From the NCBI RefSeq assembly GCF_032116555.1, contig NZ_CP134949.1, positions 2,604,001-2,668,000 of the forward strand: a DNA stretch of 64,000 nucleotides. The letters run 5' to 3'. Each line of letters begins with the position of its first letter. Position 1 is the first letter of the stretch. The notes beneath the pieces were generated by a model that was not told where the DNA came from, searched no databases, and saw only the letters and a list, made by a program, of their open reading frames with translations. The position numbers and the translations under genes were made by a program. Source of the stretch: Halobaculum sp. XH14. Lineage in GTDB: Archaea; Halobacteriota; Halobacteria; Halobacteriales; Haloferacaceae. Below, one piece after another: positions 25,517 to 34,383 of this stretch.

Positions 25517-26539
25517 TTACGCGGTCGTCTCCGAGCGTCCGTCGCCGAAGCCGTGCGCGTCCTCGCGGGCCGACAGCAGCTCCTGGTAGCGGTTCCGGAT
25601 GGTGACCTCGCTCATGTCCGTGACCTCGCTGACCCGCTTCTGGGTCAGGTCGGCGTTCGTGAGCAGGCCGGCCGCGTAGATTGCCGCGGCGGCGAGCCCG
25701 ACGGGCGACTTGCCCGAGTGGACGTTCGCCCGCTTTGCCGTCTCCAGCAGTTCGCGCGCCTCGCGCTCCGTCTCGTCGCTCACGCCCAGGTCCGAGGCGA
25801 ACCGCGGGAGGTACTCGGCCGGGTCCGCCGGCTCGATCTCCAGGCTGAGCTCCCGGACCGTGTAGCGGTAGGCGCGCTCGAACGTCTCCTCGTCGACCCG
25901 CGAGACGCGCGCCACCTCGTCGATCGAGCGCGGGACGTTCGCCATCCGCGCCGCGGCGTGGAGGCTGGCCGTGGCGATCCCCTCGATCGAGCGCCCGGGC
26001 AGCATGTCCTTCTCCAGCGCCTGCCGGTAGATGACCGACGCCGTCTCGCGGACGTTCTCGGGCAGGCCGAGCGCGCTGGCCATCCGCTCGATCTCGCCCA
26101 GCGCCTGCTTGAGGTTCCGCTCCTGGTGGTCCGTGGTCCGGAACCGCTCGTTCCACGTGCGGAGCCGCGACATGCGGCGGCGCTGGTTGTTCGAGAGCTG
26201 GTTGCCGTATGCGTCCTTGTCCTGCCAGCCGATGTTCGTCGAGAGCCCCTTGTCGTGCATCATGTTCGTCGTCGGGGCACCCACGCGGCTCTTCTCGTCC
26301 TTCTCGGCCGAGTCGAACGCACGCCACTCGGGCCCGCGGTCGATCTCGTCCTCCTCGACCACCAGCCCACAGTCTCGACACACGGTCTCGCCCCGCGCCT
26401 CGTCGACCTCGAGGTTGCCGCCGCACTCGGGACACGCGTGCTGCTCTTCGTGGGTCGACGTTCGCTCGTCGTCCGTGGTTTCCACGTCGTCGGTGCTGTA
26501 CTCCGTCTCGCTGTGCTGGAACTGTCGTACGTTGCTCAT
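25517..26539 (-). CDS. tfb: Transcription initiation factor TFB
   Basis: Archaeal TFIIB: binds TBP-DNA and the BRE and recruits RNA polymerase. 340 residues with an N-terminal zinc ribbon (CPECGG... and CRDCG), the B-reader/linker (GPEWRAFDSAEKDEKSRVG, TTNMMHDKGLSTNIGW) and two cyclin folds (about 125-335). Haloarchaea carry several tfb paralogues and which one this is cannot be said. ATG at 26539 gives MSNVRQFQ. A strong promoter, ttaaaaa at 26613-26619 preceded by a purine-rich BRE-like cgaaag in the transcribed strand, implies a 5' leader near 50 bases. Confidence 0.95.
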   Translation of the reverse strand: MSNVRQFQHSETEYSTDDVETTDDERTSTHEEQHACPECGGNLEVDEARGETVCRDCGLVVEEDEIDRGPEWRAFDSAEKDEKSRVGAPTTNMMHDKGLSTNIGWQDKDAYGNQLSNNQRRRMSRLRTWNERFRTTDHQERNLKQALGEIERMASALGLPENVRETASVIYRQALEKDMLPGRSIEGIATASLHAAARMANVPRSIDEVARVSRVDEETFERAYRYTVRELSLEIEPADPAEYLPRFASDLGVSDETEREARELLETAKRANVHSGKSPVGLAAAAIYAAGLLTNADLTQKRVSEVTDMSEVTIRNRYQELLSAREDAHGFGDGRSETTA

Positions 26540-26612
26540 TGGGAGGGTGGGAGGCCTGGCGTTCACCGGCACGCCCGGGTAGGTACTTCACTTCGAGTTA
26601 GCGGGCCAAAGC

Positions 26613-26619
26613 TTAAAAA
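26613..26619 (-). promoter_or_regulatory. TATA box of tfb
   Basis: tttttaa in the minus-strand sense, directly preceded by the BRE-like purine-rich cgaaagg. Predicted transcription start near 26590, which leaves a leader of about 50 bases before the ATG, unlike the leaderless promoters of many neighbours. Confidence 0.6.
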
Positions 26620-26777
26620 CCTTTCGCGAAATCCGCGTGGACGATTCTCACGGTACACGACCGTAGCCCCCGGAGAACCGGATTTTCGATCGTGATACTG
26701 ATCGCCGTCCTGGGTTCGGCGATCGTCGGGCGAGGAGTGCCGACGCCGTGGGGGGCGTGCCCGCCGGCGACCGCCGG

Positions 26778-27989
26778 TCATCGGGAGGGCGGTTCGGGGC
26801 GCTCGGCGAGCGTCACGGTCACCTCCGTCCGCTCGCCGTCGCGGATCACCGTCAGCGTGACCGTGTCCCCCGGTCGGGCTTCGGTCAGGAGGTACTGGGA
26901 GAGGTCCTCCGTCGAGTCGACAGCCCGGCCGTCGATGCCGACGACGACATCGCCCCCGACCGGCACCCTCGTGCCGTCGACGACGGCGAACCCGGTCGTC
27001 CCCCGGAGAGTGCCCGCCGCGGGCCCGCCCTGGGCGGTCTCGTGGACGTACACGCCGTCGGTCGCGTTCAGCCCGGTCGCGCTCACGAGCCCCGGCGTCA
27101 CGGGCGCGGTCGTCACGCCGAGGTAGGCGTGATCGTACTCGCCCGTCCGGACGAGGGCGGGGACGACCTGCTCGACGAGCGTCGCGGAGACCGCGAAGCC
27201 GATGTTGTCGGCCCGTGCCGCGGGAATCCCGGCGGTGTTGACGCCGACGACGGTGCCGTCACAGGTCACGAGCGGCCCGCCGCTGTTGCCGGGGTTGATC
27301 GGCGCGTCGGTCTGGATGACGTTCGGGACGGCCCCGGCCCGCGTCGTCGGGAGCGTCCGGTTGACGCCGCTCACGATGCCGTGGGTGATCGACTCGTCGA
27401 GTCCGAGCGGGTTGCCGATCGCGGCGACCTTGCGGCCCGGGTCCGGCGGCGACGACGCCACCGGAAGCGCCCGCGCGGAGTCGGGCGTCCGGGTCACGCG
27501 AACCACCGCGAGGTCAGCAAGCCGGTCGCGGCCGACGACCTCGCCGCGTCGCGACTCCTCGGTCGCGAACTGGACGATGACCGAACTCGCGTCGCCGACG
27601 ACGTGCGCGTTCGTGACGACGTAGCTCGTGTCGTTCGTCCCCGAGACCCGGTAGACGAAGCCCGAGCCCTGGCCGGCGTTCGTCCGCACCCCGACCACCG
27701 ACGTGATGACCCCGTCGTAGAGCGCGGCGTAGTCGCAGGTCGCGGTCCCGGCTCTCCCGTTCGACTGCGCGAGGCCGGGTGCCGTCGATGGTTCGGACGC
27801 GGACGCCCGCGGCGCCGATGGCAGTGCCGAGGACCCGAACCCGGCGGCCGACGGCCCGGACCCGGCGGCCGAGGATGTGGACGGTGTCGACGACGACGAC
27901 GGCGGTGCTGACGACGCGACTCCGCTCACGCCGACGACGGCGCTCGCGAGCACGAGGACGGTCACGAGGAGCACGCGACTGGGGCGCAT
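26778..27989 (-). CDS. HtrA-like secreted serine protease with PDZ domain
   Basis: 403 residues. A signal peptide (about 1-27) is followed by a Ser/Ala/Pro linker (about 28-75), an S1C trypsin-like domain with the catalytic His in VVTNAHVV, Asp in RLADLAVVRV and Ser in PINPGNSGGPL, and a C-terminal PDZ domain (about 305-400; GGDVVVGIDGRAVDS). It probably degrades or chaperones misfolded proteins on the outer face of the membrane. There is no lipobox; a Tat or Sec signal cannot be told apart with certainty, and no twin-Arg is seen. TATA-like acaaagg sits about 27 bases upstream of ATG 27989. Confidence 0.92.
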   Translation of the reverse strand: MRPSRVLLVTVLVLASAVVGVSGVASSAPPSSSSTPSTSSAAGSGPSAAGFGSSALPSAPRASASEPSTAPGLAQSNGRAGTATCDYAALYDGVITSVVGVRTNAGQGSGFVYRVSGTNDTSYVVTNAHVVGDASSVIVQFATEESRRGEVVGRDRLADLAVVRVTRTPDSARALPVASSPPDPGRKVAAIGNPLGLDESITHGIVSGVNRTLPTTRAGAVPNVIQTDAPINPGNSGGPLVTCDGTVVGVNTAGIPAARADNIGFAVSATLVEQVVPALVRTGEYDHAYLGVTTAPVTPGLVSATGLNATDGVYVHETAQGGPAAGTLRGTTGFAVVDGTRVPVGGDVVVGIDGRAVDSTEDLSQYLLTEARPGDTVTLTVIRDGERTEVTVTLAERPEPPSR

Positions 27990-28131
27990 CTCCGCGGGAC
28001 TTGGACACGGACGACAAAGGCAGAACTGGCCGACTGGCGTCCGGAAGGCGACGACCGCTGACGGCGTCGGGTGCAGTTGGTTCGACGGGACGGCCGACGC
28101 CGCGGGCGCGCCGGCTGGAGATCGAGGCGGG

Positions 28132-28566
28132 TTACGGGGCGTCCTCCGGCGAGGCGACGCCCCACGCGCCGCCGTCCTCGCCGCCGCCGGTCTTGAACGT
28201 CCCGCGCGCGTCGGCGACGTGGGTGCCGTCCACGTCCTCGATGCGGACGTCGGCGGTGGCGACCGAGCGGCCGTCGCGGACGACCTCCGCCTCGGCCCGG
28301 AGGTCCGTCGTCGCTGGCGCGAGGTAGTCGATGCGCATGTCGACGGTCGGCGTCGGCTTGTGGTGCAGCGAGATGACCGACGCCCCGCCGACGGTGTCGG
28401 CCAGCGCGTACGTGATACCGCCGTGGGCGATCTCCCGTCCCGGCACCGAGGAGTGCTCCTCCCGCAGCGGGAGTTCGGCCTCGGCGTAGCCGTCCGTCGC
28501 CTCCACGACTTCGATGCCGAGCAGGTCCGCGAACGGCATCCCGTTCAGCAGGTCGGCGACGCTCAC
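28132..28566 (-). CDS. PaaI-type hotdog thioesterase
   Basis: 144 residues from GTG 28566, which gives the normal VSVADLLNGMPFADLLGIEVVE N-terminus. The hotdog core is clear: AHGGITYALADTVGGAS is the PaaI active-site helix with its His-Gly-Gly, followed by VDMRIDYLAPATTDLRAEAEVVRDGRSVATADV. It hydrolyses acyl-CoA thioesters of unknown specificity. It starts 40 bases after the ubaA stop on the same strand, so an operon is likely. Confidence 0.88.
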   Translation of the reverse strand: MSVADLLNGMPFADLLGIEVVEATDGYAEAELPLREEHSSVPGREIAHGGITYALADTVGGASVISLHHKPTPTVDMRIDYLAPATTDLRAEAEVVRDGRSVATADVRIEDVDGTHVADARGTFKTGGGEDGGAWGVASPEDAP

Positions 28567-28606
28567 GCCGCGCTCACCCCGAGCCTCCGCCCGCGACCGC
28601 GTGCGT

Positions 28607-29443
28607 TCACGCCTCGCCCCCGATCCCGCAGCCGCCGGCGTACTCGACGCCCTCGATGGTGTCGATGGGGTCCTCGCCACACACCGGACAGTCCGGGTCC
28701 CGCCGGTAGGGGACCGTCTCGAACGTCATCCCGGCCGCGTCGAAAAAGAGGAGCCTGCCCGCCAGCACCTCGGCGTCCGCGAGCGCGCCGCTGCCCTGGA
28801 GCAGGAGCTTCACGGCCTCGGTCGCCTGGAGGCAGCCCACGGTGCCGGGGAGCATCCCGAGCACCCCGGTCGTCGCGCAGTCGGGCACCTCGCCGGGTTC
28901 GGGTGCCTCCGGGAACAGACAGCGGTAGCACGGGCCCTCGGGGACGAGCGTCGTCACCTGCCCCTCGAACTTGTAGATCGCGCCGTGGGCGACGGGCGTC
29001 CCGTCGAGGCGGGCGACGTCGTTGAGGAGGTAGCGCGTGGCGAAGTTGTCCGAGGCGTCGACCACGACGTCGTAGTCGGCGACGAGGTCGGCCGCGTTCC
29101 CCGGGTCGACGCGCGTCTCGTGGGTCTCCACGTCGACGTCCGGGTTCAGATCCGCGACGTACTCGGCGGCCGACTCGGCCTTCGGTCGCCCGACGTCGGC
29201 GTCCGCGTGGACGATCTGGCGCTGGAGGTTCGAGCGCTCGACCGCGTCGTCGTCGGCGATGCCCAGCCGTCCGACGCCGGCGGCAGCGAGATACTGGACG
29301 GCGGGCGAGCCCAGGCCGCCGGCTCCGACGACGAGCACGGAGCCGTCGAGCAGCGCCGCCTGCCCCTCGGGACCCACCTCCTCGAGGATGATGTGCCGCG
29401 AGTACCGGTCGAGCCCGGTGGCATCGAGTGCGAGTCCGCTCAT
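28607..29443 (-). CDS. ubaA: Ubiquitin-like activating enzyme E1 (UbaA/MoeB/ThiF family)
   Basis: Adenylates the C-terminus of SAMP proteins, feeding protein sampylation, molybdopterin sulfur transfer and tRNA thiolation in haloarchaea. 278 residues: ILEEVGPEGQ, ATP-binding VVGAGGLGSPAVQYLAAAGVG, the Arg finger-type SNLQRQI, the catalytic Cys in VPDCATTGVLGMLPGTVG and two zinc CxxC pairs (CYRC, CPVC). It lacks a rhodanese domain, as UbaA does. ATG 29443 has a TATA-like cttatg about 27 bases upstream. ncsA, a user of SAMP2-bound sulfur, lies about 4 kb downstream in map order. Confidence 0.92.
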   Translation of the reverse strand: MSGLALDATGLDRYSRHIILEEVGPEGQAALLDGSVLVVGAGGLGSPAVQYLAAAGVGRLGIADDDAVERSNLQRQIVHADADVGRPKAESAAEYVADLNPDVDVETHETRVDPGNAADLVADYDVVVDASDNFATRYLLNDVARLDGTPVAHGAIYKFEGQVTTLVPEGPCYRCLFPEAPEPGEVPDCATTGVLGMLPGTVGCLQATEAVKLLLQGSGALADAEVLAGRLLFFDAAGMTFETVPYRRDPDCPVCGEDPIDTIEGVEYAGGCGIGGEA

Positions 29444-29578
29444 GGGCCGCCCTACCCGTTCGGGGGACATAAGCGCCCTGCCGGCGGCAGCCAGGGTCGA
29501 CCCCGGCGGCCCGGAAACGGTTTCCCCGTCGGTTCCCGTTCTCGGGGGCTTATGGCCCGGGCGGCCCTGCAGACGGGT

Positions 29579-30589
29579 ATGGCCGACAACCGCAGGTTCC
29601 ACCTGGCGACGCGCCCCGAGGGAACGCCCGACAGCGACACGTTCGACCTCCGGGAGGTCGACCGCCCGGAGCCCGCCCCCGGCGAGGCGCTCGTCCGCGT
29701 GCTGTACCTCTCGGTCGACCCGTACATGCGCGACCGGATGCGCGCCGGGGAGTCGTACGCCCAGCCCTGGGAGGTCGGGGGGCCGCTGTACGGCGGTGCC
29801 GTCGCGGAGGTCGTCGAGTCCAACGGCGCCGGGTTCGAGCCCGGCGCGACCGTCGTCGGGAACCTGCCGTGGGCCGAGTACGCGAGCGCCGACGGCTCGG
29901 ATCTCACGCCGGTCGACACCGGCGACCTGCCCGTCTCGACCGCGCTCGGCGTGCTCGGGATGCCGGGGCGGACGGCCTACTTCGGCGTCCGCGAGGTCGT
30001 CGAGCCGAAGGCCGACGACACGATGGTCGTCTCCGGCGCGGCGGGCGCGGTCGGCTCGGTGGCCGGACAGCTCGGCGGGTTGCAGGGCGCGGACGTGATC
30101 GGCGTCGCGGGCAGCGACGAGAAGGTCGAGTGGCTCACGGGGGACCTCGGCTTCACCGCCGGCATCAACTACGAGACCGAGGACGTCCGCGAGCGGCTCG
30201 GCGAGCTCGCGGACGGCGTGGACGCCTACTACGACAACGTCGGCGGTCCGGTGACCGACGCCGTCTGGTCGCACCTGAACGTCGACGCCCGGGTCGGGAT
30301 CTGCGGACAGATCGCGCTGTACAACGACGAGGAGATCCCGACGGGACCGCGGAAGCTCGGGAAACTCATCGAGACGCGGGCCCGCGTGGAGGGCCTGCTC
30401 GTCCGGGACTTCGCGCCCCGGTTCCGCGAGGCGACCGCACACCTGGGCGAACTGGTCGCCCGGGGCGACCTGGGGTACCGGGAGACGGTGACCGAGGGCA
30501 TCGAGAACGCGCCCGACGCGTTCCTCGGGCTGTTCGACGGTGAGAACGTCGGGAAGCAGGTCGTGAAGGTCGCCGAGACGTCCGAATAG
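29579..30589 (+). CDS. NADP-dependent zinc-independent oxidoreductase (MDR family)
   Basis: 336 residues of the leukotriene B4 dehydrogenase/CurA branch of the medium-chain reductases: LSVDPYMRDRMRAGESYAQPW near the N-terminus, VVSGAAGAVGSVAGQLG as the nucleotide loop, YYDNVGGPVTDAVWSHL and GICGQIALYN. These reduce alpha,beta-unsaturated aldehydes and ketones using NADPH. No zinc ligands, as expected. The start ATG at 29579 gives MADNRRFHLATRPEG; the frame extends far upstream only as the shadow of ubaA. Confidence 0.92.
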   Translation: MADNRRFHLATRPEGTPDSDTFDLREVDRPEPAPGEALVRVLYLSVDPYMRDRMRAGESYAQPWEVGGPLYGGAVAEVVESNGAGFEPGATVVGNLPWAEYASADGSDLTPVDTGDLPVSTALGVLGMPGRTAYFGVREVVEPKADDTMVVSGAAGAVGSVAGQLGGLQGADVIGVAGSDEKVEWLTGDLGFTAGINYETEDVRERLGELADGVDAYYDNVGGPVTDAVWSHLNVDARVGICGQIALYNDEEIPTGPRKLGKLIETRARVEGLLVRDFAPRFREATAHLGELVARGDLGYRETVTEGIENAPDAFLGLFDGENVGKQVVKVAETSE

Positions 30590-30690
30590 GGTTCGGTTCG
30601 GACCGTTCGGTCACGATCCGTACTGCCGCCGACAGCACCGCCTCGGACGCCCCCGCGGCTCAGGCTCCACCCTGGCGGACTCACGAAGGG

Positions 30691-30790
30691 CGAACGCGCT
30701 CCGCGAACCCCGACCCCGTAAGCACCGCAGGCGAGCGGAGCGAGCCGAGGCGCGCAGCGCGAGTCGCGAGAGCGGAGCGCGTGAGGGCTT
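30691..30790 (+). repeat. Dispersed structured repeat, divergent copy F
   Basis: Arms 30694-30704 and 30772-30782 (11 bases, perfect) enclose GTAAGCACCGCAGGCGAGCGG, the loop box of the family, and a weak closing box (gagggcttcg) follows. The GGGACTGAAAGGGGCCG box is not recognisable. It is located between the oxidoreductase and methyltransferase genes, both on the plus strand. No gene occupies 30590-30885. Confidence 0.6.
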
Positions 30791-30885
30791 CGTTGCACCC
30801 TCGTCGAATCTCGTAACGCCGCCGACGCGATTCATCCGACCCCCTTTTCACCCACGCACCCCGACGAAAACCAGACCCGACCCCA

Positions 30886-31683
30886 ATGCGTCGATTCACC
30901 CCGGAGTACCTCGACCGGACGCGCCGCGGGATGTGGGAGTCCCGCGACGCGCTCGCGGGCCTCGAACTCGACTCCCGGAGCCGCATCCTCGACGTCGGCT
31001 GCGGGACGGGTCAGCTCACCCGGGTGCTCGCGGCGGAGTCGCCCGGCGCGACCGTCGTCGGCGCGGACGCGGACGCCGACCTCCTCCGGGTCGCGCGGGA
31101 GGAAACCGACCCGGCGTACTGTGCCGCCGACGCACACCGGCTGCCGTTCCCCGACGACTCGTTCGACCTGGTCGTCTGCCAGGCGCTGTTGATCAACCTG
31201 CCCGAGCCCGTCGCGGCGGTCCGGGAGTTCGCGCGCGTCTCCTCGGAGCTCGTCGCGGCGGTCGAGCCGGACAACGCCGACGTCAGCGTCGCCTCGACGG
31301 TGGACTCGGAAGCCGACCTGGAAGCACGCGTCCGCTCGGCGTACATCGCGGGCGTCGACACGGACGTCGCGCTCGGCGAGCGCGTGCGTCAGGGGTTCCT
31401 CGATGCCGGCCTGTCGGGGCTGCGGACGCGCCGCTATCACCACGAGAAGCGCGTCGAACCGCCCTACTCGGAGGCCGACCTGGAGAGCGCGCGGCTGAAG
31501 GCGAGCGGCGGGGGACTCTCGATCCACGAGTCCGAACTCACGAGCGAACTGTCGCCCGACGCGTACGAGGAACTGCGTCGGGAGTGGCGTCGGATGGGCC
31601 GTGAGGTCGTCGAGCAGATGAGCGAGGGAACGTACGAACGCGTGGAGGTCGTCCCGTTCGACGTGACCGTCGGGCGGGTCTGA
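30886..31683 (+). CDS. Class I SAM-dependent methyltransferase
   Basis: 265 residues. SAM-binding motif I ILDVGCGTGQLTRVL is at about 32-46, motif II VVGADADADLLRVA and motif IV LPFPDDSFDLVVCQALLINL follow, so it is a Methyltransf_11-type enzyme. The acceptor binding cap lies in the last 90 residues, in which YHHEKRVEPPYSEADLESARLKASGGG may be specific. Substrate unknown. ATG 30886 is preceded by a pyrimidine-rich region but no clear TATA box. Confidence 0.9.
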   Translation: MRRFTPEYLDRTRRGMWESRDALAGLELDSRSRILDVGCGTGQLTRVLAAESPGATVVGADADADLLRVAREETDPAYCAADAHRLPFPDDSFDLVVCQALLINLPEPVAAVREFARVSSELVAAVEPDNADVSVASTVDSEADLEARVRSAYIAGVDTDVALGERVRQGFLDAGLSGLRTRRYHHEKRVEPPYSEADLESARLKASGGGLSIHESELTSELSPDAYEELRREWRRMGREVVEQMSEGTYERVEVVPFDVTVGRV

Positions 31684-31718
31684 GCGGAAAGCCCGTCCAG
31701 TCGCCCGTCGGAACTGCT

Positions 31719-32363
31719 TCAGACCACGTCGCCGCGCACCGTCGGCCCCTCCTGGCCGTCGCGATACGTGCGGACGGCGTCGGCCGCTTCCGACGCCTTC
31801 GGCTCCTCGACGCCGAGCATCTCCAGCGCGCCCGACAGCGTCGGGAACGGGAGCTCCCCGCCGCGGAGCTTCTCCATCGTCTCCTCGGCCCGCGTCCCGT
31901 CGGCCCACAGTTGAACGCCGCGCGGGTCCAGGATCTGGGCGTAGTCCTCGCGGGCGAGCGCCCCCTTCAGCCGCTGTGTGACGTTCCGGTCGAACGGCGC
32001 GTTACACACCTCGAGGTGGACTGGTTCCTCCTCGGGCAGCAGTTGTGCGGCGAGACACTTCTCGGGCGCCGCGTGGCCGTTTTCGTTCGCGCGGAGGTGC
32101 TCGGGGAACGCTCTCGCCCACTCGGCCGAGACCGACTTCCCGACGCCCTTCACGCCGTGGGACGTCTCGAACTCCGACTCCGCGTCCGCGTCCCCGCGCA
32201 TGTGGAGGTCCTTCGTCACGTACACGTCGAGGCGTTCGACCGGGTCGAGCCCCAGCGCGACGTCGCCGTACACCCACACCTCGCGGACGGGCACCGGCAT
32301 CGGGTCGGACTCGACCGCGTCGACGATGGCGTCGACGCGGTCGAGCGCGGCGGCGCGATCCAT
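31719..32363 (-). CDS. Haloarchaeal conserved protein (DUF7095-like)
   Basis: 214 residues, acidic and soluble. Segments such as PVPVREVWVYGDVALGLDPVERLDVYVTKDL, KSVSAEWARAFPEHLRANENGHAAPEKCLAAQLL and HLEVCNAPFDRNVTQRLKGA correspond to a family conserved in Halobacteria (I believe DUF7095). The WVYGDVALG...DVYVT pattern is reminiscent of a nucleotidyltransferase strand-loop (GS...D.D), but the fold assignment is inference. ATG 32363; a TATA-like gcttacag lies about 27 bases upstream, overlapping one GTAAGACG site (32392-32399) like those before cdrS. Confidence 0.75.
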   Translation of the reverse strand: MDRAAALDRVDAIVDAVESDPMPVPVREVWVYGDVALGLDPVERLDVYVTKDLHMRGDADAESEFETSHGVKGVGKSVSAEWARAFPEHLRANENGHAAPEKCLAAQLLPEEEPVHLEVCNAPFDRNVTQRLKGALAREDYAQILDPRGVQLWADGTRAEETMEKLRGGELPFPTLSGALEMLGVEEPKASEAADAVRTYRDGQEGPTVRGDVV

Positions 32364-32481
32364 GGCAGGTGCTGGGCGTCCCGGCTGTAAGCGTCTTACG
32401 TCACGCGCCGGCGGGGGATCCACCTCGGTACGAGCCGTCGGCGTCCGTCCCCGACGGTGGAGGCCCGGCTGTCGCCGGCCC

Positions 32482-32946
32482 TCACTCGTCCCGGCGGACG
32501 TACAGCGTCTTCTCGACCTCGGCGTGGATCTCCCCCTCGGCGTCGACCAGTTCCACGTCGTACACGCGGTCGCAGGACTCGCCGGGCGCGAGCGACCGTT
32601 CGATCTCGCGGACCTCCTCCTCGGGGACGTGGAACTCGGCGAACAGCGTCGACCGGCCGGGCCGGCGGAACCTGATCTCGGCCGCCATGTCCCAGACCGT
32701 GAAGTCCCCGTCGAGGCGTCTCCTGAGGAGCGCCATGTACACCGGGTCGACGACCCCGTACATGCTCCCACCGAAGGTGGTCCCCACGACGTTCTTCGTC
32801 CGCCAGTTCAGCGGGAGCTTCACGCGTGCGTACGAGAAGTCGGGAGAGAGGTCGGTCACCGTCCCGCCGGTCATCCAGAACGCGGGGAAGTAGGAGAACC
32901 CCAGACGATAGAGGAACGCGCGGACCGCGGCGATCGAGGGAGTCAT
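32482..32946 (-). CDS. DUF4442 hotdog-fold protein (putative thioesterase)
   Basis: 154 residues from ATG 32946. MTPSIAAVRAFLYRLGFSYFPAFWMTGGTV, VKLPLNWRTKNVVGTTFGGSMYGVVDPVYMALL and the long beta strands that follow match the DUF4442/YiiD C-terminal hotdog family. It may hydrolyse acyl thioesters; catalytic residues are not established for the family. A TATA-like gatagtat is about 25 bases upstream. Confidence 0.85.
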   Translation of the reverse strand: MTPSIAAVRAFLYRLGFSYFPAFWMTGGTVTDLSPDFSYARVKLPLNWRTKNVVGTTFGGSMYGVVDPVYMALLRRRLDGDFTVWDMAAEIRFRRPGRSTLFAEFHVPEEEVREIERSLAPGESCDRVYDVELVDAEGEIHAEVEKTLYVRRDE

Positions 32947-33202
32947 ACCCGTCGGTCCGAACGCGATACTATCAGGCTGTCCGTTTCCCGGTCCGAGCGC
33001 AACGGCTGTTCGAGCGGCGCGCGTCGTCCATGCTGGCGTACAGGCGGTCCCGCTCGCGGCGAGTCGGCGCGCCGTCGGACCGCGCAACCGTGGTCCGACG
33101 CGCCGCGTGACTCAGGTCACGGGGGAGCATGGTCCCGCTCTCCCACTTGAACGCTCGCGTCGGACGAAACCGGTATCCCCGCGCGGTCGGTAGCGTCCGG
33201 CA

Positions 33203-34168
33203 ATGAACTGCGACAAGTGCGGCCGGGAGGCGGTCCACCACGCCGCCTACTCCGGGGCTCACCTCTGTGGCGAGCACCTCCGGGAGTCGGTCGAGACGCG
33301 GGTGCGCCGCCGGGTCCGGGAGGACGACCTGCTCCCGGACGACGCGACGCCCGAGGACCCCGAGCGCTGGGTCATCGGCCTCTCGGGGGGGAAGGACAGC
33401 GTCGTCCTCACGCGGATTCTGGACGAGACGTTCGCGCGGGACCCCCGCGTCGAGATGCTCGCGCTCTCGATTCACGAGGGCATCGAGGGGTACCGTGACG
33501 AGTCGCTCGCGGCCTGCGAGGAACTTGCTGACGACCTCGACATGCGCCACGAGACGGTGACCTACGAGGAGGAACTCGGCGTCAGGATGGACGACGTGGT
33601 CGAGGACGACCCGGAGGACATGGCAGCCTGCGCGTACTGTGGCGTGTTCCGGCGCGACCTGCTGGAGGAGTACGCCGCGGAGTTCGAGGCAGACAAACTG
33701 CTCACCGGCCACAACCTCGACGACGAGGCCCAGACGGCGCTGATGAACGTCCTGGAGGGCGACGTCGCACAGGTGGCGAAACACTTCGACGCGAGCCTGG
33801 GTGCGTTCCCCGACCGCCGAGAGTCGAAGCACTTCGTCCCGCGAGCGAAGCCGCTGCGGGACGTCCCCGAGAAGGAGGTCGCGCTGTACGCACACGTCCG
33901 GGACCTGCCCGCCCACATCACCGAGTGTCCCCACGCCAGCGAGGCGTATCGCGGGGAGATCCAGCAGTTGCTCCTGAAACTGGAGGAGAACCACCCCGGA
34001 ACGCGCCACTCCATCATGGCCGGCTACGAGGAGCTGGCCGGCATCGTCGCCGAGGAGTACCGGGGCGAGGGATCGACCGACCTCTCCGAGTGTGAACGCT
34101 GCGGCTCCTCGACGGCGCGCGACGTCTGCCGGAAGTGCCGGCTCATCGAATCCGTCGAGGCCGTGTAA
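33203..34168 (+). CDS. ncsA: tRNA 2-thiolation protein NcsA
   Basis: Archaeal Ncs6/TtuA-type enzyme that adenylates and thiolates wobble U34 of tRNA-Lys/Glu/Gln. 321 residues: N-terminal zinc site (CDKCGREAVHH...CGEH), PP-loop LSGGKDSVVL, the central Cys pair in CAYCGVFRR and CPHASEAYRG, a LLTGHNLDDEAQT helix, and a C-terminal zinc pair (CERCG...CRKC). In haloarchaea NcsA works with UbaA and SAMP2; ubaA lies at 28607-29443. It is convergent with ftsZ2. Confidence 0.93.
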   Translation: MNCDKCGREAVHHAAYSGAHLCGEHLRESVETRVRRRVREDDLLPDDATPEDPERWVIGLSGGKDSVVLTRILDETFARDPRVEMLALSIHEGIEGYRDESLAACEELADDLDMRHETVTYEEELGVRMDDVVEDDPEDMAACAYCGVFRRDLLEEYAAEFEADKLLTGHNLDDEAQTALMNVLEGDVAQVAKHFDASLGAFPDRRESKHFVPRAKPLRDVPEKEVALYAHVRDLPAHITECPHASEAYRGEIQQLLLKLEENHPGTRHSIMAGYEELAGIVAEEYRGEGSTDLSECERCGSSTARDVCRKCRLIESVEAV

Positions 34169-34383
34169 GACGGAGAAATCGACCGGCCCCGGTCGGTGAG
34201 CGAGGAATCGAGCGGCGGGCGCGGTCGATGTTTGCATCGCTCGTCGAACGCTTCCCCGAACGGCGATCCGTCCCGAAACGGGACGCATCGCACGCAAAAG
34301 CCGCGGGGTGGGGCGACACGTCGTCGCCCCGGGATCGGGCCGGAACCAGGGTGTAAACGGGTATTCGACGGCGGGACGTCCCC

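Noticed and set aside
32972..33130. 52-codon minus frame with good GC-rich third positions
   Set aside because: Only weak promoter evidence and no family resemblance; high GC at the third base is common to shadow frames in this DNA.
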